A stretch of DNA of 64,000 nt, taken from positions 1 to 64,000 of the forward strand of contig USIE01000001.1 in the NCBI GenBank assembly GCA_900554645.1, written 5' to 3'. Within the stretch, counting starts at the first letter, position 1. Every line of letters begins with the position of its first letter. The notes beneath the pieces are model-generated. The model ran no database searches. It saw nothing but the letters and a program-made list of their open reading frames with translations, and was not told the DNA's origin. The position numbers were made by a program, and so were the translations under genes. This document shows, piece after piece, positions 51,547 to 61,230 of the stretch. This DNA comes from an uncultured Collinsella sp. (GTDB taxonomy: Bacteria > Actinomycetota > Coriobacteriia > Coriobacteriales > Coriobacteriaceae).

Positions 51547-53850
51547 TCACGGTCGCTGGCATCGCATCGCAAAGCCATTCGCAGTCGGCGTGACGGTAAT
51601 GTCGCCGTGTTCGATAGTGCACGCGAACACGCCGCCCGCTTCCTTAACGGCATCGATGCAGGCATCGGACGGATGGCCGTATCGATTCCCCTCGCCCGCA
51701 CTCGCGAGGGAAAGCTCGGGCTTCAGGACGTCCAGCAACTCATCATCGACTGAAACCTTAGAGCCGTGATGCCCAAGTTTAAGTACGTCGATATCCCCCA
51801 CCTCCTGCACGAATTCCCGTTCTTGGTCGATCTCGGCATCACCGGTGAGGAGCATACGCAGGCCCTTGCCTTCCTGAACATATGAGAGCAGCAGGACAAG
51901 CGAGCCCTCATTTCCCTCGCCATCCACGGACTCGAATGGCCACATCACGCGGGCGCAAAATGAGCCGATATCGACCGTATCCCCACGGCGCACCTGCCGA
52001 TACTCCACGCCAGGTCGGTTCAATACCTCGGCAGGAGCATCCTCCAGCGCATCCGCCGCCACGGCAATCGTACCGACCGAAAACTGTTCGAGCACGGCAG
52101 GCAGACCACCCCAGTGATCCTCATCCCAATGCGTCACAAAGACGGCATCGATATGGTGCACGTTATTGCGAACCAACGCCGCCACCACGCGCTCGTCGAG
52201 CCCGCAGTCGACGAGTGCCACTGCACCGCCCTGGCGGATAAGAATCGCATCGGCCTGGCCCACATCGAGCACCGTCACAGAAGGCGGAGCGAATCGATCC
52301 CAGTAGACGTACGGAATCGCAGCCAGGAACACCAGACATGCAAGCCCCACCGCCACAGGACGTGCACGGGGACGCGGCCACCAGACCAGCAGCACCGCCA
52401 GCAAACACGGCACTAGATAAATCCACATGCTATCGGGCGGCACGCTCACGGATGCACCCGGCACGGCGGCAAACAGCTGCTCGAAGAACAGCACGCAACG
52501 GGAGGCAATCATGGGCACAACGAGCGCCCAAGTCCGCAACGGTGCCACGAGCGAAAAGGGAACCAGCACGATCGACACGGCAAGCAGTACGCTCACCACC
52601 GGACCGATGACCGCATTTGCCAGCGGAGCAATGAGCGAGAACGTACCGAAGGCAGGAATGGTAATGGGAAGTGTCGCCAGTTGCGAGCACAGCGTGACGG
52701 AAAGCATGCTGGCAACGTCTGATGGCACACCCAGCTCACCCAAAGCGTAGGTCGCATAGGGGCAAAAGCACAGAATGGCTAAGACGCTGGCACATGAAAG
52801 CTGAAAGCCCATCTCGAACAGAACCGTCGGCCGCAGCAGCACAAAGATGGACATGGTTACGAAGAGCGCCGATGCGCCATGCTGGCGCCGCCCCGCGCCG
52901 TTTACGACAAGCGTCGCGAACACCATGCAGCACGCGCGCACGGCCGAGGGAGACGCGCCCGTAAAGGCAGCGTAGCCCACAAGCGTTATCGCCAATATCG
53001 CCCGTTGAAGACCGCGTGAGCACCGAGTCTTTTGCAATACACCCTCGATTACAAACCCCACGATTGCCAAGTGGCTGCCCGAGACGGCGATAAGATGCGC
53101 CGTTCCCGTCACCGAAAACCAGTCGCCCGCCGGCTGGGCGCGCAGCTCGGCCGAACGACCGCAGACGACACCGGCTATAAGTGCACGCGCCGGGTCGGTC
53201 GCAGGCGCGATGGACGCAAGCAGCCCATTTCGCATCCGAAGAAGCGGCCCCGGAGAGTCCTCATCGACCGGCAAAATCCGAACGACTTTAACCTTGCGCA
53301 CCTCGCCTCGGAGCACGCGCGATCGTCCATACGCATCGTTCTCAAAACGTGAAACGCGACCGATAACACGCACGTGCGCCCCGACCTTGAGCTCGAGGTC
53401 GCACGATAGGCGAACCATTGCCAAGTTCTTACCGTCCGCGCGTGCCTCGCAGGTATAGGAATACACGTCGTCGTTTATGGATGGGTCACCCTGCACGACA
53501 AACTCAAGGCTGCTTGCCGCTCGACCGTCGAGCGCCTTCGAGGCGCTTAGCACGCCCACAGCCCACCACGCCGAGACGACCGCTCCCGCCACGAGACCGA
53601 CGGACGCGGCATACAGCCACCGCTTCCAAGGGGCAAGCCGCGCACAAGATTGAGCCAGCACAACGAATACCGCCGCCGTAACGGGAATGGCCCATAGCGG
53701 CCCGACCGCCGAAGCCCGCTCCCACAGCAGCGCATCGGCGGCCACGTTGAGCACCAAGGCGCAGCTCATGCACATGCCGGCACACAGGGCCATCGTCCAC
53801 GGCATCAGAGGCCGCGGAGGCATCACATGCTCGCGCTCGGTCGCACTCAT
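51547..53850 (-). CDS. comEC: ComEC/Rec2 DNA uptake channel
   Basis: 767 residues. N-terminal helices and an OB-like extracytoplasmic region are followed by the competence domain with HLIAVSGSHLAIVGF, more helices, and a C-terminal metallo-beta-lactamase domain (VLDVGQADAILI, THWDEDHWGG, GHHGSKVS). It carries single-stranded DNA across the membrane. It overlaps comEA by four bases. The first metal motif is HWDEDH, an ordinary ComEC variation of HxHxDH. Confidence 0.93.
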   Translation of the reverse strand: MSATEREHVMPPRPLMPWTMALCAGMCMSCALVLNVAADALLWERASAVGPLWAIPVTAAVFVVLAQSCARLAPWKRWLYAASVGLVAGAVVSAWWAVGVLSASKALDGRAASSLEFVVQGDPSINDDVYSYTCEARADGKNLAMVRLSCDLELKVGAHVRVIGRVSRFENDAYGRSRVLRGEVRKVKVVRILPVDEDSPGPLLRMRNGLLASIAPATDPARALIAGVVCGRSAELRAQPAGDWFSVTGTAHLIAVSGSHLAIVGFVIEGVLQKTRCSRGLQRAILAITLVGYAAFTGASPSAVRACCMVFATLVVNGAGRRQHGASALFVTMSIFVLLRPTVLFEMGFQLSCASVLAILCFCPYATYALGELGVPSDVASMLSVTLCSQLATLPITIPAFGTFSLIAPLANAVIGPVVSVLLAVSIVLVPFSLVAPLRTWALVVPMIASRCVLFFEQLFAAVPGASVSVPPDSMWIYLVPCLLAVLLVWWPRPRARPVAVGLACLVFLAAIPYVYWDRFAPPSVTVLDVGQADAILIRQGGAVALVDCGLDERVVAALVRNNVHHIDAVFVTHWDEDHWGGLPAVLEQFSVGTIAVAADALEDAPAEVLNRPGVEYRQVRRGDTVDIGSFCARVMWPFESVDGEGNEGSLVLLLSYVQEGKGLRMLLTGDAEIDQEREFVQEVGDIDVLKLGHHGSKVSVDDELLDVLKPELSLASAGEGNRYGHPSDACIDAVKEAGGVFACTIEHGDITVTPTANGFAMRCQRP

Positions 53851-54560
53851 ACGCAGATGGAATCTTTGATTTTGGCAAGCTTCTTCTCGCCGATTCCCGA
53901 CACACGCATCAGATCGTCAACCGAGGCAAAAGCACCGTTCTTTGTCCGCTCATCGATAATCGACTGGGCCATGGAGGGACCGATGCCAGAGAGCGTCTGC
54001 AGCTCTGCCGCGCTTGCCGTATTGATATTTACTAGGCCTGTTGCGCCACTCACGCCCGATGATGCGGAAGCCCCACCATCAACACCAACTTCCGCAATGG
54101 ACGCCTGCTGCTCCCCTACCGTTGGAACGTGAATCTTCTGTCCATCGACGACCTTAGATGCCCGATTGAGCCCCGTAACGTCTGCCTCGGGCGCCAGCCC
54201 GCCGGCGGCATCAATCGCCTGAGCCACCCGCGCGCCGTCCTTGAGACGATATACACCGGGCGACACAACGGCGCCATCAACATCGACATAAACCTCTGCC
54301 GCGGCAGACGCCTTAGGCGAAGAGCCTTCGGATGTCTTTCCGCTCGAGGCATCGCCGGATCCCGGCTCCACTAACGAACCCGAACCATCAGTGTGCTCAA
54401 ACGACACACTGCCGGCACCGCCGCCAAGGTTCGCCATCGCCAGTCCACTCGCCATCGCAATGACGACCAGTATCGCCATCACCACTGCCTTATGACCGAG
54501 CAGCTTGTCCGCCAAGCGGTCCATCCGTTTGACCCGTTCGTGTTGTTCGCGCTGCGCCAT
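53847..54560 (-). CDS. comEA: ComEA helix-hairpin-helix DNA receptor
   Basis: 237 residues. One helix (~26-46) anchors an extracytoplasmic part: Ser/Gly-rich linker, an SLBB-type domain (VYVDVDGAVVSPGVYRL) and two helix-hairpin-helix motifs at the end (LQTLSGIGPSMAQSII, LMRVSGIGEKKLAKI) that bind double-stranded DNA. GGGAGG precedes the ATG at 54560. With comEC it forms a competence operon; a pilus assembly cluster is not visible here. Confidence 0.92.
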   Translation of the reverse strand: MAQREQHERVKRMDRLADKLLGHKAVVMAILVVIAMASGLAMANLGGGAGSVSFEHTDGSGSLVEPGSGDASSGKTSEGSSPKASAAAEVYVDVDGAVVSPGVYRLKDGARVAQAIDAAGGLAPEADVTGLNRASKVVDGQKIHVPTVGEQQASIAEVGVDGGASASSGVSGATGLVNINTASAAELQTLSGIGPSMAQSIIDERTKNGAFASVDDLMRVSGIGEKKLAKIKDSICV

Positions 54561-54730
54561 AGCAAAACCTCCCAACAACATCGTGTCAGGAAAAGAGCCC
54601 TGCAACAGCCATTCTCCAAAACCGGTTTTCGCGGTCAAACCAAAAGCCGACCAAAACCTTGCGAAATAATGTCCATTTATTCAGGCACACGTCAGCAAAT
54701 GAGCACTTAGTCGCAAAATGCCCAGATAGC

Positions 54731-54763
54731 AAAAGACCGACGATGCAAGCGCATCGTCGGTCT
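54731..54763 (-). terminator. thiI terminator
   Basis: AGACCGACGATGC/GCATCGTCGGTCT with a four-base loop and TTTTG on the minus strand, ten bases after the thiI stop; perfect stem. Confidence 0.9.
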
Positions 54764-54773
54764 ATGCACAAAT

Positions 54774-56018
54774 TTACTCGTGATCTTGGTAAATCTCACG
54801 CGGAGCAAGCTCCGAATGTTTACGTTTTAAGGTCTTAGGGGCCTTATACGTGTTGCTCTCGAAGTCGATGTACTCGGTCTGCTTGAGCAGGCGCTCGATC
54901 ATCTCCTCGTGATCGAACAGCTCCCAGGCCTCATGCACGGCATCGAGTTTAGCGTGCGTCTCGGGACGGCGCGGCATAAACAGCGTGCAGCAGTCGGGAG
55001 CGGCCTCAGTCGAGATATCGAACGTACCGATCTCCTCGGCGCGCGCGATGATCTCCTGCTTGTCCGAACCGATGAGAGGACGGAACACGGGGATCTTCAC
55101 GGCCTCGTTGACGGCCATGATGTTCTCAAGCGTTTGGGAGGCAACCTGCCCAAGCGATTCACCCGTAACGATGGCCTTGGCGCCCTCGATGTGTGCAATG
55201 CGCTCGGCAACCGAATACATAATGCGGCGATACATGATCACGCGCAGGTTGCTGGGACAGGTGACCGAAATCTCACGCTGGCAGTCGCCAAACGGCACCA
55301 CGTACAGGCGGCCGATCTGGACACCCGGCTCAAGCGCACGGATGATGTCCTGCACCAAATACTCGCTCGTATCGGGCGTCTGCGGACGACCGGAGAAATG
55401 TACCGGCACGCACACCGCACCGCGACGCGCGAGCATCCAAGTCGCCACCGGAGAATCGATACCCGACGACAGCAGCGTCACGACCTTGCCGGCAGAACCC
55501 ACCGGCAGACCGCCCACGCCGCGCTCGGAGCGCGCGTACACATAAACGCTACCCTGAACCACCAGTACGTGCACCATGGCATCGGGGTCGTGCATTTGAA
55601 CCTTTTTATCGGGGAAGGCCTCACACAGCACCTCGCCCACCTGACGATTGATGTCAATCGAGGTGAGCTCATAGTCGGTATTGGAGCGCTTGGCATGCAC
55701 CTTAAACGAATCGAAGGAACCAAACTCGCGCAGCGCCTTGACGGCGGCGGCACAGTACTCCTGAGGGTCGCGATTGGTGTGATACGCCAAAGACACGCGA
55801 GCAACGCCGGGAACGGTGCGAATGACACGCGCCGCATCGTCGGCCTGATGCTCGTTAAAGGTCACGAGGATATAACCGGAAATTCGAGACACGGCATTCA
55901 CGGAAAAGGCGGCCAAGGCCGCCTTGATGTTATCCATGAGGATATGCTCAAAATGTGCGCGGTTCTTACCCTTCAGTCCAACCTCGTGATAGTGGACCAG
56001 GCAGACGCGAGCCGCCAT
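54774..56018 (-). CDS. thiI: tRNA 4-thiouridine synthase ThiI
   Basis: 414 residues. Adenylates U8 of tRNA for sulfur transfer. A ferredoxin-like N-terminus and THUMP domain (~60-165) precede the PP-loop pyrophosphatase domain, LLSSGIDSPVATWML near 183; most homologues have SGGIDS, here SSGIDS. There is no C-terminal rhodanese domain, as in Gram-positive ThiI. It begins just behind rpoZ and ends at a strong terminator. Confidence 0.93.
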   Translation of the reverse strand: MAARVCLVHYHEVGLKGKNRAHFEHILMDNIKAALAAFSVNAVSRISGYILVTFNEHQADDAARVIRTVPGVARVSLAYHTNRDPQEYCAAAVKALREFGSFDSFKVHAKRSNTDYELTSIDINRQVGEVLCEAFPDKKVQMHDPDAMVHVLVVQGSVYVYARSERGVGGLPVGSAGKVVTLLSSGIDSPVATWMLARRGAVCVPVHFSGRPQTPDTSEYLVQDIIRALEPGVQIGRLYVVPFGDCQREISVTCPSNLRVIMYRRIMYSVAERIAHIEGAKAIVTGESLGQVASQTLENIMAVNEAVKIPVFRPLIGSDKQEIIARAEEIGTFDISTEAAPDCCTLFMPRRPETHAKLDAVHEAWELFDHEEMIERLLKQTEYIDFESNTYKAPKTLKRKHSELAPREIYQDHE

Positions 56019-56300
56019 TTAGGCTTCAGCAACCTTGTGGCCGAGCGCCTTCTCGTAACGGGCCTCGTCGTAAGAGATGTCGCCGTCGACAATCTCGTCC
56101 ATAGCCATCGAGATGGTATCGGCACCGGAAAGCCCGATGGTGATGTCATCGACATCCTGGACGGCAAGCACGCGGTTGTGCTGGCCACGCAGCATGCTGT
56201 TAATGTCGCAGGCGCGCTTGGAGGCAAGCGAAGCAAGCAGGAAGCGGTTGTGATCGGTCTTCTCCAGAAGATCGTCAATGCAAGGCTTTACAACGGACAC
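56019..56300 (-). CDS. rpoZ: RNA polymerase omega subunit
   Basis: 93 residues. KPCIDDLLEKTDHNRFLLASLASKRA, interrupted into the conserved DDLLEK and ASKRA elements, matches omega. It assists RNA polymerase assembly and ppGpp binding in some species. It follows gmk by five bases, the normal order. Confidence 0.9.
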   Translation of the reverse strand: MSVVKPCIDDLLEKTDHNRFLLASLASKRACDINSMLRGQHNRVLAVQDVDDITIGLSGADTISMAMDEIVDGDISYDEARYEKALGHKVAEA

Positions 56301-56305
56301 GGACC

Positions 56306-56875
56306 TCAGATCCTTTCATGCATATCGAGAACGCGAACGAGCTCATCGGTCGCGCGGTCGAGATCGTCATTAACCACGACGTCGTCGTAGCGGTCGGCAA
56401 GGGCAAGCTCATCGGCGGCGTTTGCCATACGCAGCTCAATCGTCTCGGGCGTCTCGGTACCGCGACCGACTAGACGCTCGCGAAGCACCTCGAGCGAAGG
56501 CGGCTTGATAAAGATCAGCACGGCCTCGGGGAAACGCTCCTTCACCTGCAGGGCACCCTGGACATCGATCTCCAGAATCAGAGACGCGCCCGAGGCGAGC
56601 TTGGATGTGACCTCGCTCACCAACGTGCCGTAGCAGTTACCGTGGACCTCGGCCCACTCAACAAACTCACCGTTTGCCACGCGGCGGTCGAACTCCTCAC
56701 GCGTCAGAAAAAAGTAGTTGACGCCGTCGACCTCACCTTTGCGTGGTGCTCGCGTGGTAGCCGAAACCGTCAGGCCCAGGTTCGAGCGGCGCTCGCGCAC
56801 ACGAGTGACGAGCGTACCCTTGCCTGCTCCTGACGGTCCAGAAATCACAAAGAGCTTGGAATCCTGAGCGCTCAC
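56306..56875 (-). CDS. gmk: guanylate kinase
   Basis: 189 residues. GMP to GDP. P-loop ISGPSGAGKGTL, GMP-binding SATTRAPRKGEVDGVNYFF and lid sequences are in order. It overlaps nothing but directly abuts mihF, as in Actinobacteria. Confidence 0.96.
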   Translation of the reverse strand: MSAQDSKLFVISGPSGAGKGTLVTRVRERRSNLGLTVSATTRAPRKGEVDGVNYFFLTREEFDRRVANGEFVEWAEVHGNCYGTLVSEVTSKLASGASLILEIDVQGALQVKERFPEAVLIFIKPPSLEVLRERLVGRGTETPETIELRMANAADELALADRYDDVVVNDDLDRATDELVRVLDMHERI

Positions 56876-57184
56876 TTATTTGGTCAGCTGCTCGAGGAGC
56901 TGCTCGCGCTGACGGACGCCGAGGCCCTGGACGCGACGGGTAGCGGAGATACCGAGCTCCTCCATGATCTTGGCGGCCTTGGCCTTGCCATAACCAGGGA
57001 GAGACTCGATGAGGGTGGAAACCTTCATGCGGGAAGCGATGGGGTCATCGGAGTTGAGCACGGACTCGAGGGACTTCTCGCCCTTCTTGATCTGCTCGCG
57101 AAGCTCAGCGCGGGCGTGACGTGCGGCAGCAGCCTTCTCAAGAGCCTGCTTGCGCTGCTCATCGGTAAGCTGAGGGAGTGCCAT
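56876..57184 (-). CDS. mihF: actinobacterial integration host factor
   Basis: 102 residues. Helix-two-turn-helix nucleoid protein of Actinobacteria (mIHF/sIHF). A basic helical N-terminus (ALEKAAAARHARAELREQI) leads to ESLPGYGKAKAAKIMEELGI and the final RRVQGLGVRQREQLL. GGAGG lies seven bases before the ATG. Its presence is one of the clearest marks of an actinobacterial genome. A palindrome lies about 40 bp upstream. Confidence 0.93.
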   Translation of the reverse strand: MALPQLTDEQRKQALEKAAAARHARAELREQIKKGEKSLESVLNSDDPIASRMKVSTLIESLPGYGKAKAAKIMEELGISATRRVQGLGVRQREQLLEQLTK

Positions 57185-57223
57185 TCGTACCTCCAAAAAG
57201 TTAGGTTATATCTGATTCAATAA

Positions 57224-57260
57224 TTGGCATTTTAGCACGTAGAACGTACAAAATGCCCAA
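57224..57260. promoter_or_regulatory. palindrome upstream of mihF
   Basis: GGCATTTT and AAAATGCC pair perfectly around a 16-base centre containing CACGTAGAACGT. It lies 40-76 bases before mihF, so it could be an operator, possibly for mIHF itself, or a leader hairpin. Confidence 0.4.
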
Positions 57261-57320
57261 TCGCGGCTCCATAGGTTAGACGATACCCGCAAAAAGTGCA
57301 ATATACTGCGCCCAAAGTTA

Positions 57321-57383
57321 AGCCCCTGACCTGCGATTCCACACAAAGGATGGGAAAGTTTACGCAGGCACAGGGGCTATTTT
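57321..57383. terminator. large hairpin between pyrF and mihF
   Basis: AGCCCCTG-CCTGCG pairs with CGCAGG-CAGGGGCT around a 27-base loop and is followed by ATTTTG on the plus strand. It lies 40 bases past the pyrF stop. On the minus strand the tail is only TTAACTTTG, so it could end the pyr operon imperfectly. Confidence 0.5.
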
Positions 57384-57423
57384 GTGCTAATGAGACCCAA
57401 AAGTGGTGACTTAGGGGAATCTT

Positions 57424-58140
57424 TTAGGCGACGTTTTCGACCAGCTCAGCGACAATAGCGTCAAAGGCGGCAACCGGATCGTCGGCGCCGGTGATGGGAC
57501 GGCCCACCACAATGTGGCTTGCGCCCCGCTCGATAGCCTGGGAAGGCGTCGCCACGCGGGACTGGTCACCAAGGGCGGCACCCACCGGACGCACGCCCGG
57601 AGTCACGATCAGGGCATCGGGACCCAGCAGCTCACGCATGTCGTGAGCCTCCATCGGCGAGCACACGATACCGTCGATGCCGTTGGCCTGAGCGAGCTTT
57701 GCCAGGCGGGCGGCCTCCTCGGCCACGGGCGACTCGACGCCGATCTCGCTCAAGGCATCCTGGTTCATGCTCGTGAGCACGGTGATGGCGACGAGCTTGG
57801 CGCGGTCCTCGCGCGCCTCCTCGGCGCCCTCGCGGCAGGCAGCGAGCATGGCGCCCGAACCCAAGCCGTGGACCGAAAGCAGATCGGCACCGGCAAGCGA
57901 GGCCGAGCGGGCGGCACCGCGAACCTGATGCGGAATGTCATGGAACTTAAGGTCAAGGAAGACCTTAAAGCCCAGGTCCTTGAACGTCTTGACGATCTCA
58001 GGACCCTCGGCGTAATAGAGCGTCATGCCAACCTTGAGCCAGGCGGCATGGCCCGAAAGCTCGTGGGCGAGCTCGAGCGCACGCTCACGGTCGCAGTCGA
58101 GAGCGACGATCACGCGGTCGCGGGCATCGGTCTCTAGCAT
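57424..58140 (-). CDS. pyrF: orotidine 5'-phosphate decarboxylase
   Basis: 238 residues. Last step to UMP. The catalytic FLDLKFHDIP motif (Asp-Lys-x-x-Asp) and GVRPVGAALGDQSRVATP phosphate-binding segment are intact. It overlaps pyrD by seven bases and ends the operon. Confidence 0.97.
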   Translation of the reverse strand: MLETDARDRVIVALDCDRERALELAHELSGHAAWLKVGMTLYYAEGPEIVKTFKDLGFKVFLDLKFHDIPHQVRGAARSASLAGADLLSVHGLGSGAMLAACREGAEEAREDRAKLVAITVLTSMNQDALSEIGVESPVAEEAARLAKLAQANGIDGIVCSPMEAHDMRELLGPDALIVTPGVRPVGAALGDQSRVATPSQAIERGASHIVVGRPITGADDPVAAFDAIVAELVENVA

Positions 58141-59057
58141 TCGAAAGCACCTACCAGTTCGTTGATGTCCTTCACGCCCTGGGACTCGGCCCAGGCCTCG
58201 AGCTCATGCGCGATCTTGAGCGAAGCGCACGGATCGACGAAGTTGGCCATACCGACCGACACGCAGGTGGCGCCGGCCAGGATAAACTCGGCCGCATCCT
58301 CACCGGTCATGACACCGCCGACACCGTTGATAGGGATATCGACGGCCTGGGCAACCTCCCAGACCATGCGCACGGCGATGTGATGACACAGCGGGCCCGA
58401 AAGGCCGCCCTTGGGCTTGGCCACGCGGGACTTGCGGGTATGGACGTCGATGGCCATGCCCTGGATGGAGTTGATGACCGAAAGGCCGTCGGCGCCGGCA
58501 GCCTCGAGGGCCTTGGCGATCTCGGCGACGTTGACCGGCGCCATCTTCACGAACAGAGGCTTATCGGTCACCTTGCGGCAGGCAGCCATAACGGAAGAGG
58601 CGCCCTCGGGCGTGGAGCCCATGGCGGCACCGCCGGCGGCGATATTGGGGCAGCTCACGTTGATCTCGTAGCCGGCAGCCCAGGGGCACAGCTCGACATA
58701 CATCTCGAGTGCGCGGACAAACTCGTCAACGGAGTGGCCGGCAACCTGACAGATGACCTGGCAGCCGTCCTTGGAAAGCTGCTCGAGCCACGGACCGGAC
58801 TCGCGGGCAAAGGCGGCCACGCCGGGGTTCTGAAGGCCCACGGAGTTGATCATACCGCCGGGGATCTCGGCCATGCGGGGCGCGGGGTTGCCGGGCCAGG
58901 GCTCGGCAGCGCAACCCTTGGTGGTGATGGCGCCCAGCTGGGAAACATCAAAGAAGTTCTGGAACTGCCAACCGTAGCCAAAGGTACCGGCTGCGGTGTT
59001 GATGGGGTTCTGCATCTTGACGCCGCCGAAATCGACGGCCATGTTCACGGTACCCAC
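58134..59057 (-). CDS. pyrD: dihydroorotate dehydrogenase B catalytic subunit
   Basis: 307 residues. Class 1B enzyme that oxidises dihydroorotate with FMN and passes electrons to PyrK. AVDFGGVKMQNPI at the start, active-site cysteine NVSCPN, VGGVMTGEDAAEFI and the C-terminal FMN phosphate site are present. The start is uncertain: GTG 59057 overlaps the pyrK stop (TAGTG), while ATG 59042 is five codons later; the longer gives the usual length. Confidence 0.93.
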   Translation of the reverse strand: MGTVNMAVDFGGVKMQNPINTAAGTFGYGWQFQNFFDVSQLGAITTKGCAAEPWPGNPAPRMAEIPGGMINSVGLQNPGVAAFARESGPWLEQLSKDGCQVICQVAGHSVDEFVRALEMYVELCPWAAGYEINVSCPNIAAGGAAMGSTPEGASSVMAACRKVTDKPLFVKMAPVNVAEIAKALEAAGADGLSVINSIQGMAIDVHTRKSRVAKPKGGLSGPLCHHIAVRMVWEVAQAVDIPINGVGGVMTGEDAAEFILAGATCVSVGMANFVDPCASLKIAHELEAWAESQGVKDINELVGAFEC

Positions 59058-59848
59058 TAGAAGACCACCACCTTGGAAGCATCGAACACGGGGCCGCACA
59101 TGCAAGCACCCTTCATACCGTCGACCGTCTCGACATTGCAGGTGTTGCAGGCGCCAAAGCCGCAGCTCATCATGCGCTCGAGCGACACCTCGCAGTACGC
59201 ACCGGCCTCGGCGGCAGCGGCGGCGACCTTCTTCATCATGACGGCGGGGCCGCAGCTGGCGACGTAGTCGTAGCCGCCCTCGCCGAGCAGCTCGGCGGCA
59301 GGATCGGTGCAAAAACCGTGCATGCCGAGCGTGCCATCATCGGTGCACACGTTAACCGTGGCGCCCAGCGCGCGGAACTCATCGACACCCACGGCCTTGG
59401 AAGCGGTGCCAAAGCCCAGGCAAACGTCGACATCCACGCCCTGCTCGGCAAGCATGCCGGCGAGGCACAGCACGGGCGGAACGCCGATGCCGCCCGCCAC
59501 GAGCAGCGCCTTCCTGGTGCCCTCGGGAACAAGCCAGCCGCGGCCGCCAGGGCCCAACAGGTTGGACTTGGAGCCGGGGGCCATCTGCGACAGACGACGG
59601 GTGTCGTCGCCCACGACGGCGTACCACAGCTCGACGGTGCCGGCCTGGGCGTCGGCGCGATAGAAGCTCAGAGGCACGCGAAGCAGCGAGGACGCATCGC
59701 CGGGCACGGCGATGTTCACAAACTGACCGGGCTTGAGCGCACTTGCAAGCTTGGGGGCCGAGATGACGAGCGAGAAGATGCCGTCGGCGATCTCCTGGTT
59801 CGAGACGACCTCGAAGTCGTGCATGCGTGCAGTGGAAGGTGTGGGCAT
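59057..59848 (-). CDS. pyrK: dihydroorotate dehydrogenase electron transfer subunit
   Basis: 263 residues. FAD- and [2Fe-2S]-containing partner of PyrD. FAD motif RVPLSFYR, NAD-binding LLVAGGIGVPP and the cluster cysteines in MMSCGFGACNTCNV ... GACMCG are intact. GGAG is eight bases before the ATG at 59848. It reduces NAD with electrons from PyrD. Confidence 0.93.
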   Translation of the reverse strand: MPTPSTARMHDFEVVSNQEIADGIFSLVISAPKLASALKPGQFVNIAVPGDASSLLRVPLSFYRADAQAGTVELWYAVVGDDTRRLSQMAPGSKSNLLGPGGRGWLVPEGTRKALLVAGGIGVPPVLCLAGMLAEQGVDVDVCLGFGTASKAVGVDEFRALGATVNVCTDDGTLGMHGFCTDPAAELLGEGGYDYVASCGPAVMMKKVAAAAAEAGAYCEVSLERMMSCGFGACNTCNVETVDGMKGACMCGPVFDASKVVVF

Positions 59849-59899
59849 AGACGCTCCAATCCCCCATGCGGTTGCATGGTCCAAACGAACAGAAAGCGC

Positions 59900-59926
59900 G
59901 GCACCGCAAGGGCGCCGCGCACAAAA
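59900..59926 (-). terminator. hairpin between pyrC and pyrK
   Basis: GCGCGGC/GTGCCGCGC on the minus strand with TTTCTG behind it sits in the 92-bp gap within the operon. It may adjust expression of the distal pyrKDF genes or simply be a processing site. Confidence 0.4.
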
Positions 59927-59940
59927 GCGATAAGGCTATG

Positions 59941-61230
59941 CTAGCAGATGCAGCCGTCGGCGAGCGTCTGCTTACCGCCGACAAACACATCGGTGGCACG
60001 ACCGGTAAGCGTGCGGCCGGCGAAACCGGAGTTCTCGGCGCGCGACTCGTAGCCGTCCTCGCCGACCGTCCAAGTGGCGGACGCGTCGAAGACGGTCAGG
60101 TCGGCAACGGAGCCCGCCTTGACCTGAACCTGGTCGAGGCCCAGGATCTCACGCGGCTTGATGGCCATGAGCTCGACCATGCGGCCCATGCTCATCTTGC
60201 CCGTGTTGACCAGCTCGGTGAGCACGAGCGACAGCGAGGTCTCGAGACCGATCATGCCAAAGGGCGCAAGCTCGAACTCGCGGGCCTTCTCCCACGGGGT
60301 GTGGGGAGCGTGATCGGTGACGATAACGTCGACGGTACCGTCGATGACGCCCTGACGGATGGCCTCGGCGTCCTCGTCGGTGCGCAGCGGCGGATTGACC
60401 TTGAGCGAGGTGTTGTAGGTCTCGTCCAGGTCGTTCTCGGTCAGGAACATGTGGTGCGGGGTGGCCTCGCAGGTCACCTGAACGCCAGCGGCCTTACCGG
60501 CACGCACGAGCTCGAGACCGTGAGCGGTGGAGATGTGCTGGATGTGCAGCTTGGCACCGGTCAGCTTGGCGATCTCGATGTCGCGGGCGATCTGGAGCTC
60601 CTCGCCGGCAGCCGGCCAACCCTCGAGGGCCAGACGGGTCGAGACCTTGCCCTCGTTGATCTGGCCGTGGCCGACCAGGTCCTCGTCCTGGCAGTGGCTC
60701 ATGAAGACCTTGCCGAACATCTTGCCGTAGTCCATGCAGCGACGGAGCATGCCCGCGCCCTGCACGCCGCGACCGTCATCGGTGAAGGCGACGGCGCCGT
60801 GGGCGACCATATCGCCCATCTCGGACATGGCCTCGCCCTTAAGACCGCGGGTCATGGCGCCCGACGGATAGACGCGGCAGTGGCCGACCTCGGCAGCACG
60901 GGACTTGACGAACTCCACGACGGTGCCGTTATCGGTGACGGGATCGGTGTTGGGCATGGAGCACACGCCGGTAAAGCCGCCCTTGGCAGCTGCGCGGGTA
61001 CCGCTCTCGATGTCCTCTTTGACCTCGTAGCCGGGCTCGCGCAGATGCACGTGCATATCCACCAGACCGGGGACGAGGTACTTGCCGGAAAGGTCGCGGA
61101 CCTCGGCTCCCTCGACGGCGAGATTCTCGCCGACCTCGGCGATCTTGTCGCCGTCAATCAGGACGTCAACGACACCGTCAAGCTCGACGGACGGGTCGAC
61201 GACGTGGGCATTCTTAAGAAGCAAGGCCAT
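59941..61230 (-). CDS. pyrC: dihydroorotase
   Basis: 429 residues, class I. Cyclises carbamoyl-aspartate. The zinc motif VDMHVHLREPG, SMPNTDPVTD, HCQDEDL and TDHAPHT segments are in order. The ATG at 61230 lies inside the end of pyrB (17-bp overlap). It is the third gene of the operon. Confidence 0.96.
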   Translation of the reverse strand: MALLLKNAHVVDPSVELDGVVDVLIDGDKIAEVGENLAVEGAEVRDLSGKYLVPGLVDMHVHLREPGYEVKEDIESGTRAAAKGGFTGVCSMPNTDPVTDNGTVVEFVKSRAAEVGHCRVYPSGAMTRGLKGEAMSEMGDMVAHGAVAFTDDGRGVQGAGMLRRCMDYGKMFGKVFMSHCQDEDLVGHGQINEGKVSTRLALEGWPAAGEELQIARDIEIAKLTGAKLHIQHISTAHGLELVRAGKAAGVQVTCEATPHHMFLTENDLDETYNTSLKVNPPLRTDEDAEAIRQGVIDGTVDVIVTDHAPHTPWEKAREFELAPFGMIGLETSLSLVLTELVNTGKMSMGRMVELMAIKPREILGLDQVQVKAGSVADLTVFDASATWTVGEDGYESRAENSGFAGRTLTGRATDVFVGGKQTLADGCIC

